A stretch of DNA of 7,754 nucleotides from NAT127 sp041655035 (GTDB taxonomy: Bacteria > Pseudomonadota > Gammaproteobacteria > Pseudomonadales > Porticoccaceae). This document shows positions 1 to 6,165 of this stretch, piece after piece. The stretch is taken from NCBI GenBank assembly GCA_041655035.1, contig JBAZCN010000151.1, positions 1 through 7,754 on the forward strand, read 5' to 3'. The notes below the pieces were generated by a model that did not search any database, had not been told where the DNA came from, and worked only from the letters and a program-made list of their open reading frames with translations. Position numbers and translations under genes: made by a program. Each line of letters starts with the position of its first letter. Positions within the stretch are counted from its first letter, which is position 1.

Positions 1-30
1 CGGAAGCGAATATGTACGTTCTGTTAAAAC

Positions 31-57
31 GATATCCGCGGCGGGGATAAAGATATC
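31..57 (-). terminator. Weak candidate terminator after the sensor operon
   Basis: Two copies of the self-complementary hexamer GATATC lie at 31-36 and 52-57, just past the stop codon at 59. Read on the minus strand they can pair as a 6-base stem around a 15-base loop, and GTTTTAAC follows. The stem is short and AT-rich and the T run is only four bases, so an intrinsic terminator is possible but poorly supported. The two hexamers could equally be a direct repeat without function. The rest of positions 1-58 is AT-rich and shows no gene. Confidence 0.2.
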
Positions 58-58
58 T

Positions 59-1276
59 CTAAAAAACATTCTCTTTGTTATCAGCTGGCTGCAGCACCCT
101 GGCGGGCAGCGCGATGTGCCCGGGGGGCACCGCGAGCCGGTAGTTGCAGCGCCCGGTGCGCGGGTCGCGCGCCATTTCGAACAGGTAGCCGGCGGCCAGC
201 GACTCGCCCAGCACGCCGACGAGCTCCTCCTTAACCTTGCTGCGGTTCTGGTCGAGGGTCTTGGCCCTGAGGCCCTTGTCGCGGAGGTCCTTGACCGCCT
301 TGGCGTGGCCGTCGTGGCACTCCATCAAGACGATCAACTGCTGCGCCGCCTCGATATCCGGGCGATTGGCGGGAGGGTTGGCGAACCAGCCGTCGTCGAT
401 GCCGGCGACCCGGCGCTGGGCGTACCAGTAGTAGTAGAAAAACTGCGTCGGCGACAATCGGACCGGCACGCCGTGGCACCATATCGTCGACTCGGCGGGG
501 TCGAGCACCAGCGTCGGCGGCGCGGTGGCTATCTGCAACGCCTGGTCGACATCACTCCGGGCAACGCCGAGGCCGAGTTCAAACCAGGGCGTCTGGCTGG
601 CGTCGAGGCCGGCGAGGCGCGGGTCTTCGAGCCACTCCATGATGGTGGCGGCCTCGATGCCGGCGCCGGCCATGGCCCGGTACAGGCGGTCGGCCAGTTG
701 CAGACGCAGCGGGGGGTAACCATCCAGGTGCCGGGTCAGCCGGCGGCCGCGCCGGGGTTCGACGCCGCTGTCGATCAGCCGCTGCAGCCAGGTCCGGCGG
801 CGCCTCGACAGCGGCACCGGGATGATCCGGATCAGCGCCAGCGCGGCCGCCGCCAGCAGCAGTTGGCTACCCAGCCATCGCGGCCGGTTGATGGCGCAGC
901 TGCTTTCGAGCGCCAGGGGCTGGTCGTGTTCGCCGGCATCGCCGCCGAGGAGGATCACCAGGCGGGTCGGTGGCCACCGCGTGGCGGGCCCGCCGCCGTC
1001 GGCGGCCAGTACCCGCGCTGAACAGTGGCTCACCAGCGACAGGGGTCCGGCGGGGCGAATCCGGGAGAGGTCGGCGTCGATGTGCGCCGCCAGGTAGGCG
1101 GTCAACTCGCCGGGGGCCACCCGGTTGATACCCGCGGCGGCGATGCGCTGTGGCAGGATCGCCCGCAGTTGTGCCGCGACGGATGTCTGGGCGGCGTCGA
1201 TGGCCTGCCAGGCGCCCAGCATCGCGAGGGCGGCCCAGAGCGCCAGCAGCGAGGCGAGCCAGCGCGCCCCGCTCAC
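59..1276 (-). CDS. Two-pass membrane protein with cytoplasmic NE0113-like winged-helix-type C-terminal domain
   Basis: The function is unproven; I infer a membrane-bound regulator. Numbering is from the GTG at 1276. Residues about 6-28 form a first membrane segment. Residues about 29-134 form a predicted periplasmic loop with two cysteines (C85, C127). Residues about 136-156 form a second membrane segment, followed by RRRR, so both ends should be cytoplasmic. A helical linker (about 165-250) leads to a terminal domain (about 254-392). It opens with LVLDP, then VPVRLSPTQF and the aromatic run FFYYYWY, and ends with RSKVKEELVGVLG, YLFEM and CNYRLAVPPGHIAL. From memory this matches the tail of CRISPR-associated NE0113 proteins (TIGR02584/PF09623), here without a CARF domain, and it recalls an OmpR-type winged helix. 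The GTG start overlaps the upstream stop as GTGA, implying coupled translation. A TTG at 1291 in the same frame is the alternative. No ABC-transporter gene is adjacent within the window. Confidence 0.85.
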   Translation of the reverse strand: MSGARWLASLLALWAALAMLGAWQAIDAAQTSVAAQLRAILPQRIAAAGINRVAPGELTAYLAAHIDADLSRIRPAGPLSLVSHCSARVLAADGGGPATRWPPTRLVILLGGDAGEHDQPLALESSCAINRPRWLGSQLLLAAAALALIRIIPVPLSRRRRTWLQRLIDSGVEPRRGRRLTRHLDGYPPLRLQLADRLYRAMAGAGIEAATIMEWLEDPRLAGLDASQTPWFELGLGVARSDVDQALQIATAPPTLVLDPAESTIWCHGVPVRLSPTQFFYYYWYAQRRVAGIDDGWFANPPANRPDIEAAQQLIVLMECHDGHAKAVKDLRDKGLRAKTLDQNRSKVKEELVGVLGESLAAGYLFEMARDPRTGRCNYRLAVPPGHIALPARVLQPADNKENVF

Positions 1277-2115
1277 GGCGCTGCCCGGCAATCCAGCTCA
1301 TCTGTCGCCAGGGTCGGCTGGTGTGCAAAGAACGGGTCGGGACCATTGAGCAAGGCGACAACGCACTCGATCCCGGTGCCGAACCAGCGGTTGCGCAGAA
1401 ACCAGCTGCCGGAAGAGACATCGTCGGCCAGCAGCAGACGGTGGTGCGCCCCGATACCCAGTTCGCGGATGATTCTATCGGTGCCGGTGGTCAGGTCCAC
1501 CTCGCCGTCGGTAAGTGCGCGGTAGAGTGCCGCCATGTCGGGATAGAACCGTTTCTGCGACTCGTCGAGGGTGATCCCGGCTTCCTTGAGGGCTTTGAAC
1601 GGCTGCAGGAAAAACGTCTGGCTGTGGGGATCCTGGAGAAATCCCAGGGTCTTGCCGGCGAGCGCCGCGGCGGAGATCCGCGGTTGCCAGCCGATGGCGA
1701 TCCAGTAGAGGGCATAGGTGGGCGTGTCGAGCAGCGGCCGGTAGTAGTTGTCAAAATCCGGCACCATGCCGATGACCAGATGCCGGCGGTTCCAGAAGTA
1801 GTCATATTCCTCCTCGACGATATCCTTGGCGGTGAGAAATCCGCGGGGCCGCCAGGTCACGACCACATCGGCCACCTGGCGGCGCATCGCCGGCGACCGG
1901 CACAGCCGGTCCGCGAGGGGCATTGCTTCCGCGGAGGTCAGGGTCAGGACCTTGAACGTGGCACCGGTGGCCGCGCCGGTTTGACAGTGATAACTGTTGT
2001 ACTCGTCGAGTTCGACGGCCATCGACGACTGCCGCGCCAGCCACTGGCTGGCGCCGAGGACGAGGGCGATCACCGCGGCCACCAGGCCGCGATGGACCAC
2101 CTTGTTGCCGCTCAC
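1273..2115 (-). CDS. PhnD-like periplasmic substrate-binding protein, probably a sensor subunit
   Basis: The protein has about 280 residues. The N-terminus is basic (NKVVHR), followed by the hydrophobic stretch GLVAAVIALVLGASQWLA, which is a signal peptide or a membrane anchor. No lipobox is visible. The rest resembles the PhnD/SsuA-type periplasmic binding fold: LAGKTLGFLQDPHSQTFFL followed by FKALKEAGI, then FYPDMAALYRALTDGEVDL. These match the lobe-2 motifs of phosphate/phosphonate-binding proteins. The ligand cannot be read from sequence. An orphan binding protein without permease or ATPase, co-translated with a membrane protein carrying a DNA-binding-like domain, suggests ligand sensing rather than uptake; this is inference. 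The start is uncertain. GTG at 2115 is used here; TTG at 2130 and GTG at 2100 are in frame, and none has a good ribosome binding site. No in-frame ATG precedes the hydrophobic stretch. Confidence 0.85.
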   Translation of the reverse strand: MSGNKVVHRGLVAAVIALVLGASQWLARQSSMAVELDEYNSYHCQTGAATGATFKVLTLTSAEAMPLADRLCRSPAMRRQVADVVVTWRPRGFLTAKDIVEEEYDYFWNRRHLVIGMVPDFDNYYRPLLDTPTYALYWIAIGWQPRISAAALAGKTLGFLQDPHSQTFFLQPFKALKEAGITLDESQKRFYPDMAALYRALTDGEVDLTTGTDRIIRELGIGAHHRLLLADDVSSGSWFLRNRWFGTGIECVVALLNGPDPFFAHQPTLATDELDCRAAP

Positions 2116-2443
2116 AGAGAGGTATCGCAAGGGCCGATCGCAAGTCGTGGACCAGGATCGACCATATTCCGCTCCGATGACATTAGTGTGACCGCGTGCC
2201 GCAATGGTCTAAATCGGGGCGGTTACCCGCCAGCGGCGCGAAAGTCGCCGAGCCGGGGCCAGTGGTGGAGCGGTGGTCGAGCGGGATCAGGTTGTCACGG
2301 GCGCAGCTCGGTGCTGAGGCCGGTGTGCTCGGTACATAAAATACCGACGAAAATTTTACCGCCATGGATTAAACTGCTCGCCCACAGCCGTGTGTACCGA
2401 TGGGTTTGTTTCGCTCCGACTGAACCAAGTGGGTTTCTGCGAC
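2116..2443. promoter_or_regulatory. Divergent intergenic region between sensor pair and gtr cassette
   Basis: No gene is visible in these 328 bases. The region lies between two divergently transcribed operons and must hold both of their promoters. Its left part is GC-rich, with small hairpins (GGCGG-ttac-CCGCC at 2218-2231; GCGA-aag-TCGC at 2238-2248) and GATC sites at 2136, 2156 and 2285. Around 2329-2360 there is an AT-rich patch with a perfect inverted repeat. A weak plus-strand promoter can be proposed from CTGAGG (2314-2319), a 17-base spacer and TAAAAT (2337-2342). I found no convincing minus-strand promoter. Confidence 0.6.
2329..2347. promoter_or_regulatory. Candidate operator: TCGGTA-N7-TACCGA inverted repeat
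   Basis: A perfect 6-base inverted repeat, TCGGTA at 2329-2334 and TACCGA at 2342-2347, flanks the AT-rich core CATAAAA. The arms are 13 bases apart centre to centre, so they are not an exact helical turn apart. The repeat overlaps the only reasonable -10 candidate (TAAAAT, 2337-2342) for the glycosylation cassette, about 100 bases upstream of its first start codon. A dimeric regulator bound here would block that promoter. It could also be a small hairpin or chance. Confidence 0.35.
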
Positions 2444-3835
2444 ATGCCAGCCAAGAACCTGTCACTATCCCGATTCGGGCGCGCCCCGGCCTGGCTGCTG
2501 GCGTTGATCGCCGCCCAGCTTGTGGTCGGTGTCGGTCTCGGCCTTCCCGGCCACCTGAGTACGGACTCGATAATCCAGCTCTACGAAGGGCGCACACTGC
2601 ACTTCATCTCCTTCAATCCGCCGCTGATGTCGCTGGTGTTGGGTGCGCTGGAGCGGCTGGGAAGCGCGCCTGCGGGCTTTGTCCTGATCTCCGCGCTGCT
2701 GCTTGCCGGAGGGAGCTGGCTGGCGCTGGCCGGAACAGCTCGGAGCGGGATGGAGGCGGCCCAAAAGTGGCGCCGGATTCTGGCGGCCGGTCTGATATTG
2801 AATCCGGTTTTGCTTGTTTACACCGGCATCGTGTGGAAGGACGTGCTGCTCGCCCATGCCGTCCTGCTGGCCTTCATGCTGCCCGACACCTTGCGGTCGG
2901 CACACGGACCGGGGCGCGCGGCGGGCACGATGCTGTTGTTGCTCCTGCTCGCCGTTATCATCGGCGTGCGTCAGCAAGGCATCCTCTTTGCCATCCCCCT
3001 TGCAGTGTGCGCCGCCTGGCGATGTTGCAACGGGCTGTGGCCCAGGCTGGTGGCCATCCTGGTGCTGGTTGCCATCCCCCTGGCGACCAACAAGCTGGCG
3101 ACCGACTTCGCCTACCAGCACGGCCTCAACGAATTGCCTCCCGGCGGTGAGGTGGGTCTCAAAATCCTCATGCACTACGACCTGGTCGGCATGCTGTCCC
3201 GCGGCGCACAGGGCGCGGGGATGGAGGCGGGCATTCTGGCGGAGATGCAGGCTGAGATTCCCAAGTACAGCAGCTATCGGGTTGATACCCTGGACGGGGT
3301 AGCGGTGCTGTACTGGAGTCAGCCGCTCGCCCGGACCATCACCATGTGGCTGGGGGAAATCAAGGCGTCGCCGCGCAGTTATGCGGAGCATCGCCTCGCG
3401 GTCTTTTCCCGGGTGCTGGGCATCGGCGGCGTACGGGACTGCCTGCCCTACTATCGGGGTGTGGGGGGGCCGGTGAAGCATGACTTGGTTTCCGTGGAGC
3501 TGACAGCGCTGCTCGGCCTGACTTCAGGGGCGGGGAGCTGGTCACGGGCCATCAAGGGCTTTGCCAAGGTCGCCACCCACACCCCGCTGTTCTGGCACTG
3601 GTGCTACCTGCTGGCCGCCGCGGGATTGCTGCTGGTGTTTGTCCGGCGCCGGGACTGGCTTCCCGCCACCCTGCTGGGCTGCACCATGGCGTATATGGCG
3701 AGCTATGCCGTGATCGGCATCGCCTGCGATTTCCGCTATGGCTACGTGCTGACCGTCGCCACCAGCGTCATGGCTGCGCGGGCCCTGCTCGGCAGTGGTC
3801 GGGCGGCAACAGGACAGCGAGATGCCCATGACTGA
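2444..3835 (+). CDS. Polytopic GT-C-like glycosyltransferase (GtrC-type position)
   Basis: The protein has 463 residues with roughly ten hydrophobic segments, so it sits in the inner membrane. The first loop after the first membrane segment carries LSTDSIIQ (about 38-45) and FNPPL (57-61). This is the arrangement seen in GT-C enzymes, where an acidic residue in the first periplasmic loop is catalytic and an H/N-PP motif follows. WKDVLLA (131-137), RQQG (176-179) and a late DFRYGY (429-434) are further landmarks typical of uncharacterised bacterial GT-C-like proteins. With gtrA and gtrB directly downstream, the likely role is to transfer a sugar from an undecaprenyl-phosphate carrier to a periplasmic acceptor. 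The acceptor and sugar are unknown. ATG 2444 is chosen because AAGTGGG precedes it by 10 bases; GTG at 2390 would add 18 non-hydrophobic residues with no support. It overlaps the next gene by 14 bases. The specific family is not recognised. Confidence 0.9.
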   Translation: MPAKNLSLSRFGRAPAWLLALIAAQLVVGVGLGLPGHLSTDSIIQLYEGRTLHFISFNPPLMSLVLGALERLGSAPAGFVLISALLLAGGSWLALAGTARSGMEAAQKWRRILAAGLILNPVLLVYTGIVWKDVLLAHAVLLAFMLPDTLRSAHGPGRAAGTMLLLLLLAVIIGVRQQGILFAIPLAVCAAWRCCNGLWPRLVAILVLVAIPLATNKLATDFAYQHGLNELPPGGEVGLKILMHYDLVGMLSRGAQGAGMEAGILAEMQAEIPKYSSYRVDTLDGVAVLYWSQPLARTITMWLGEIKASPRSYAEHRLAVFSRVLGIGGVRDCLPYYRGVGGPVKHDLVSVELTALLGLTSGAGSWSRAIKGFAKVATHTPLFWHWCYLLAAAGLLLVFVRRRDWLPATLLGCTMAYMASYAVIGIACDFRYGYVLTVATSVMAARALLGSGRAATGQRDAHD

Positions 3836-4208
3836 GCCGATTCGCTTCGTGCTGGTCGGCGGCGCGGCGTTCATCCTGGATACAGGGATCTTCCTGCTGC
3901 TCTACGGCCTGGGTTTGTCTTCTGTCCCGGCGAACGCGGCGGGCATGCTGGCCGGTTTCCTGCTGGGCCTCGTCGGACACCACTACCTGACATTTCGCCG
4001 CACTGGGCCACCTGGGCTGGGTACCGCCGTCCGCTATGGCGGCGGTTTCGCCTTCAACCTGGCGCTTGGCATCACGGTGCTCGAACTGCTGCTGTTCAGC
4101 GGCCCATCACCACTGGTGGCCAAGATCCTCGCCACGGCCGTTGTGACAGTGAGCAATTACCTGATTTCGCGCTATTTCGTGTTCACCCGCCGCCCTTCAG
4201 GCCGATAA
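3822..4208 (+). CDS. gtrA: GtrA family membrane protein, lipid-linked sugar flippase
   Basis: The protein has 128 residues and four predicted membrane segments, the usual size and topology of GtrA. Family landmarks are RFVLVGGAAFILDTGIFLLL (8-27) with the conserved aspartate D20 in helix 1, then GHHYLTFR (52-59) after helix 2, and SNYLISRYFVF (111-121) in helix 4. GtrA proteins are thought to flip undecaprenyl-phosphate-linked sugars, made by GtrB, from the cytoplasmic to the periplasmic face. The start at ATG 3822 has AGGA 7 bases upstream and overlaps the preceding gene by 14 bases. ATG 3828 and a GTG at 3795 are alternatives. The gene is 4 bases from the next, so all three are almost certainly cotranscribed. 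The family call is firm; the substrate is inferred from context. Confidence 0.93.
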   Translation: MPMTEPIRFVLVGGAAFILDTGIFLLLYGLGLSSVPANAAGMLAGFLLGLVGHHYLTFRRTGPPGLGTAVRYGGGFAFNLALGITVLELLLFSGPSPLVAKILATAVVTVSNYLISRYFVFTRRPSGR

Positions 4209-4212
4209 CGCC

Positions 4213-5238
4213 ATGACCCGCAAAATACCTCCTTCAACCCGTGTTTGCGCCATCGTCCCCGCCTTCAAGGTCAGCGACCATGTCGTTGAAGTGGTGGCCG
4301 GATTGTTCAACCATGTGAACCATGTCTTTGTGGTCGATGATGCCTGCCCGGCATTCTCTGGCGGCGCGGTGGAAGCGGCCTTTTCCGGGCATCCACAGGT
4401 CACGGTGCTGTATCTGCCCGACAACCTGGGCGTGGGCGGCGCGGTGATGGCGGGCTACCGCCATGCCGCGGAGCAGGGGTATTCAGTGATGGTCAAGGTG
4501 GACGGGGACGGCCAGATGGACCCGGGCTTTATCCCCGCGCTGGTGGTCCCCATCATCGCTGGCGAAGCGGATTACACCAAGGGCAACCGTTTTTTTGATC
4601 CCGAGGGGCTGGCGGCGATGCCCTTGGCAAGGCTGGTCGGCAATGCGGGATTGTCATTTCTGACCAAGCTCTCGACCGGCTACTGGCAGGTCATGGACCC
4701 GACCAATGGCTTCACGGCGATCCACGCCGACGTGCTGCCCTGGATCAAGCTGGAACGGGTGGAAAAGCGCTATTTTTTTGAGACGGACCTGTTGTTCCAC
4801 CTCGGCATCATCAACGCCGTGGTGCTCGATATTCCGATGCCCGCCCGTTACGGCAAGGAGGTCAGCAATCTGAAGATCGGCACCGCCCTGGTCGAGTTCA
4901 GCCGCAAGCATCTCGCCCGCCTCGGCAAGCGCATTGCCTACCAGTATTTCCTGCGTGGCTTCAGCCTGGGATCGATCTGCCTGGTCGCGGCGCTGCCACT
5001 GCTCGCGTTTGCCGTTGGCTTCGGCATGGTGCAGTGGTGTCGCAGTGTCGACAGCGGAATTCCGGCAACGGCCGGCGCCATTATGCTGGCAGCCCTGCCG
5101 GCCATAGTGGGTAGCCAGTTGTTGTTCAGTTTTTTCAGCCTCGATATGGCGCGGCAACCCCACAAACCCCTGTGGGTTTTGCTCAATGGCAGCTCGCCCA
5201 GAGCGGGCGCGGCAGAGAGCGGCGCCTCGGCCCAGTGA
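4213..5238 (+). CDS. gtrB: Family 2 glycosyltransferase, GtrB/DPM1-like polyprenyl-phosphate glycosyltransferase
   Basis: The protein has 341 residues and a GT-A fold catalytic domain followed by two membrane segments (about 250-272 and 284-308). Visible motifs are IVPAFKVSD (14-22), VVDDA (40-44), NLGVGGAVMAGYRHA (71-85), the metal and sugar-nucleotide site DGDGQMDP (97-104), TKGNRF (122-127), MDPTNGFTAI (161-170) and YFFETDLLFHL (187-197). This is the dolichol/undecaprenyl-phosphate hexose synthase layout: transfer of a hexose from a nucleotide sugar to a polyprenyl phosphate at the cytoplasmic face. The sugar cannot be assigned. The gene starts 4 bases after the gtrA stop with no strong ribosome binding site, which suggests translational coupling. 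Two runs of seven T (4590-4596 and 4773-4779) encode FF pairs and stand out in GC-rich DNA. The residues past about 325 look like a disordered tail. Confidence 0.94.
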   Translation: MTRKIPPSTRVCAIVPAFKVSDHVVEVVAGLFNHVNHVFVVDDACPAFSGGAVEAAFSGHPQVTVLYLPDNLGVGGAVMAGYRHAAEQGYSVMVKVDGDGQMDPGFIPALVVPIIAGEADYTKGNRFFDPEGLAAMPLARLVGNAGLSFLTKLSTGYWQVMDPTNGFTAIHADVLPWIKLERVEKRYFFETDLLFHLGIINAVVLDIPMPARYGKEVSNLKIGTALVEFSRKHLARLGKRIAYQYFLRGFSLGSICLVAALPLLAFAVGFGMVQWCRSVDSGIPATAGAIMLAALPAIVGSQLLFSFFSLDMARQPHKPLWVLLNGSSPRAGAAESGASAQ

Positions 5239-5257
5239 TGCCGGGGCGGGCCGGCAT
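5238..5257. terminator. Candidate bidirectional hairpin between convergent genes
   Basis: ATGCCGG at 5238-5244 pairs perfectly with CCGGCAT at 5251-5257 around the loop GGCGGG. The hairpin starts at the last base of the gtrB stop codon and fills most of the 31-base gap before the methyltransferase stop. Only TTT follows on the plus strand (5268-5270), so termination may be weak. Position between two converging genes is the main support. Confidence 0.4.
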
Positions 5258-5269
5258 GCCTGGACGGTT

Positions 5270-5986
5270 TCAGGGCGGCGAGCCTGTCCTCTGTGCCACA
5301 GGGTCGGGAGCGGGTGCGGAGAGGCCATCGTCGACGCGCGCGGCGCGGTAGATCCGCACCTGGTTGAACTCCTCGAACTCGTCGAGATCCGGCCAGGTGC
5401 GCCCGCTGATCACCGTCTGCAAGCGGTAATGGTCGTTGGCCAGGTCGCGAATGCGGGAATCCGCCAGCAGCACGGTGCCGGCCGCGGCGCGAAAGTCGTC
5501 GAGCAGGGTCAGGTTGTCCCTGTCGTAGAGCACGTCGGCGGCGATCACCACGTCGAAGTCACCGGAGCGCGCCGACCAATCCCCGCACAGGCTGAGGTCG
5601 ACCCCGTTGAGCGCCGCGTTGGCGGCGGTGGCCGCGAGTGCCGCCTCATCGATGTCGCAGGCCACCACCTCGCGGGCGCCGGCGAGCGCGGCGGCGATGG
5701 CGACGACACCGGAACCGCAGCCGACGTCGATCACCCGCCTGCCCGCCACCAGCGCCGGGTTATCCAGCAGGTATTGGCCGAGCACCTGGCCGCTGGCCCA
5801 GCAGAACGACCAGTAGGCGGGTTCCGCCTGTACGGCACGGGCCTCGTCGTGACTCAGCGGCCCGTCCAGCACCTCGGGATCGAACAGGTAAAGGGCGACG
5901 GCCGGGCAGCCGGCGGGATGAGTCCGCTTTACCCGGCCGCGAGGCAGGGTGTGGCGCAGATGCCGGTCGAGAATGGTTGTGTTCAT
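5270..5986 (-). CDS. Class I SAM-dependent methyltransferase, ETF-beta lysine methyltransferase (METTL20)-like
   Basis: The protein has 238 residues with a seven-beta-strand methyltransferase core. Motif I is VIDVGCGSG (85-93), the acidic loop is CDIDEAAL (110-117), and the post-II motif is DVLYD (151-155). The stretch YWSFCWASGQVLGQYLLDNP (58-77) just before motif I closely follows the family 16 protein-lysine methyltransferases, whose bacterial and mitochondrial members methylate the electron transfer flavoprotein beta subunit. The substrate is inferred only; no etf gene is present here, and a different protein or small-molecule substrate is possible. ATG 5986 is chosen because the longer frame to 6085 would begin upstream of a consensus TATAAT (6060-6065) and would add low-complexity sequence. 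No strong ribosome binding site precedes it. The tail after about residue 216 looks disordered. Confidence 0.9.
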   Translation of the reverse strand: MNTTILDRHLRHTLPRGRVKRTHPAGCPAVALYLFDPEVLDGPLSHDEARAVQAEPAYWSFCWASGQVLGQYLLDNPALVAGRRVIDVGCGSGVVAIAAALAGAREVVACDIDEAALAATAANAALNGVDLSLCGDWSARSGDFDVVIAADVLYDRDNLTLLDDFRAAAGTVLLADSRIRDLANDHYRLQTVISGRTWPDLDEFEEFNQVRIYRAARVDDGLSAPAPDPVAQRTGSPP

Positions 5987-6059
5987 AATGCTTGATTGCC
6001 GGTCCGTTTCGGGCGATGGTGGCTTGGTCCGGCGGTCTGCCGGGAGCTGCGCAGGGGCT

Positions 6060-6088
6060 ATTATAGGGCCAGTCAGGCCCGGCATTGC
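6060..6088 (-). promoter_or_regulatory. Candidate promoter for the methyltransferase gene
   Basis: Read on the minus strand, TATAAT (6060-6065 on the plus strand as ATTATA) is a perfect -10 hexamer. A -35 at the right distance (GCAATG, 6083-6088, 17-base spacer) is poor. Transcription would begin near 6053, about 65 bases before the ATG at 5986. The core CTATTATAG is palindromic, so it could also serve the lipoprotein gene as a plus-strand TATTAT. The rest of 5987-6165 shows no gene. Confidence 0.4.
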
Positions 6089-6152
6089 GCCGCCAACAGA
6101 TGAAACCCGGTGGCCTCCCGGTCGGGCCCCGTGGCAAGAATGGCTATATCAC

Positions 6153-6157
6153 GGGAG
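6153..6157 (+). promoter_or_regulatory. Ribosome binding site that fixes the lipoprotein start
   Basis: GGGAG lies 8 bases upstream of ATG 6166. Together with the lipoprotein signal that begins at this ATG, it decides against the upstream start at 6085. Confidence 0.75.
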
Positions 6158-6165
6158 AATCCGCT

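Noticed and set aside
116..1021. A 301-codon plus-strand open frame
   Set aside because: It is antisense to the membrane regulator-like gene. The minus frame has two clear membrane segments and a recognisable C-terminal domain.
59..1276. Association of the NE0113-like domain with a CRISPR system
   Set aside because: There is no repeat array, no cas gene and no CARF domain in the window. Only the C-terminal domain is shared, so a CRISPR role is not supported.
2218..2248. Two small GC hairpins as a terminator or riboswitch
   Set aside because: The stems are 4-5 bases with no T run and no conserved aptamer pattern; such hairpins are frequent in GC-rich DNA.
2136..2288. Three GATC sites upstream of the gtr cassette, as in Dam/OxyR phase-variable gtr operons of Salmonella
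   Set aside because: I see no ATAG/CTAT-type OxyR half-sites around them, and GATC at this frequency is expected by chance.
1150..3150. A 666-codon plus-strand open frame across the divergent region
   Set aside because: It is antisense to both sensor-pair genes and out of frame with the GT-C gene. Its translation is rich in R, G, P and A with no domain motif, typical of GC-rich shadow frames.
2465..3481. A 338-codon minus-strand open frame
   Set aside because: It is the antisense shadow of the membrane glycosyltransferase. Its composition is rich in H, Q, R and G with no recognisable motif, whereas the plus-strand frame has membrane segments and motifs.
5987..6085. N-terminal extension of the methyltransferase to 6085
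   Set aside because: It would place the start upstream of a consensus TATAAT, and the added residues look like translated non-coding sequence.
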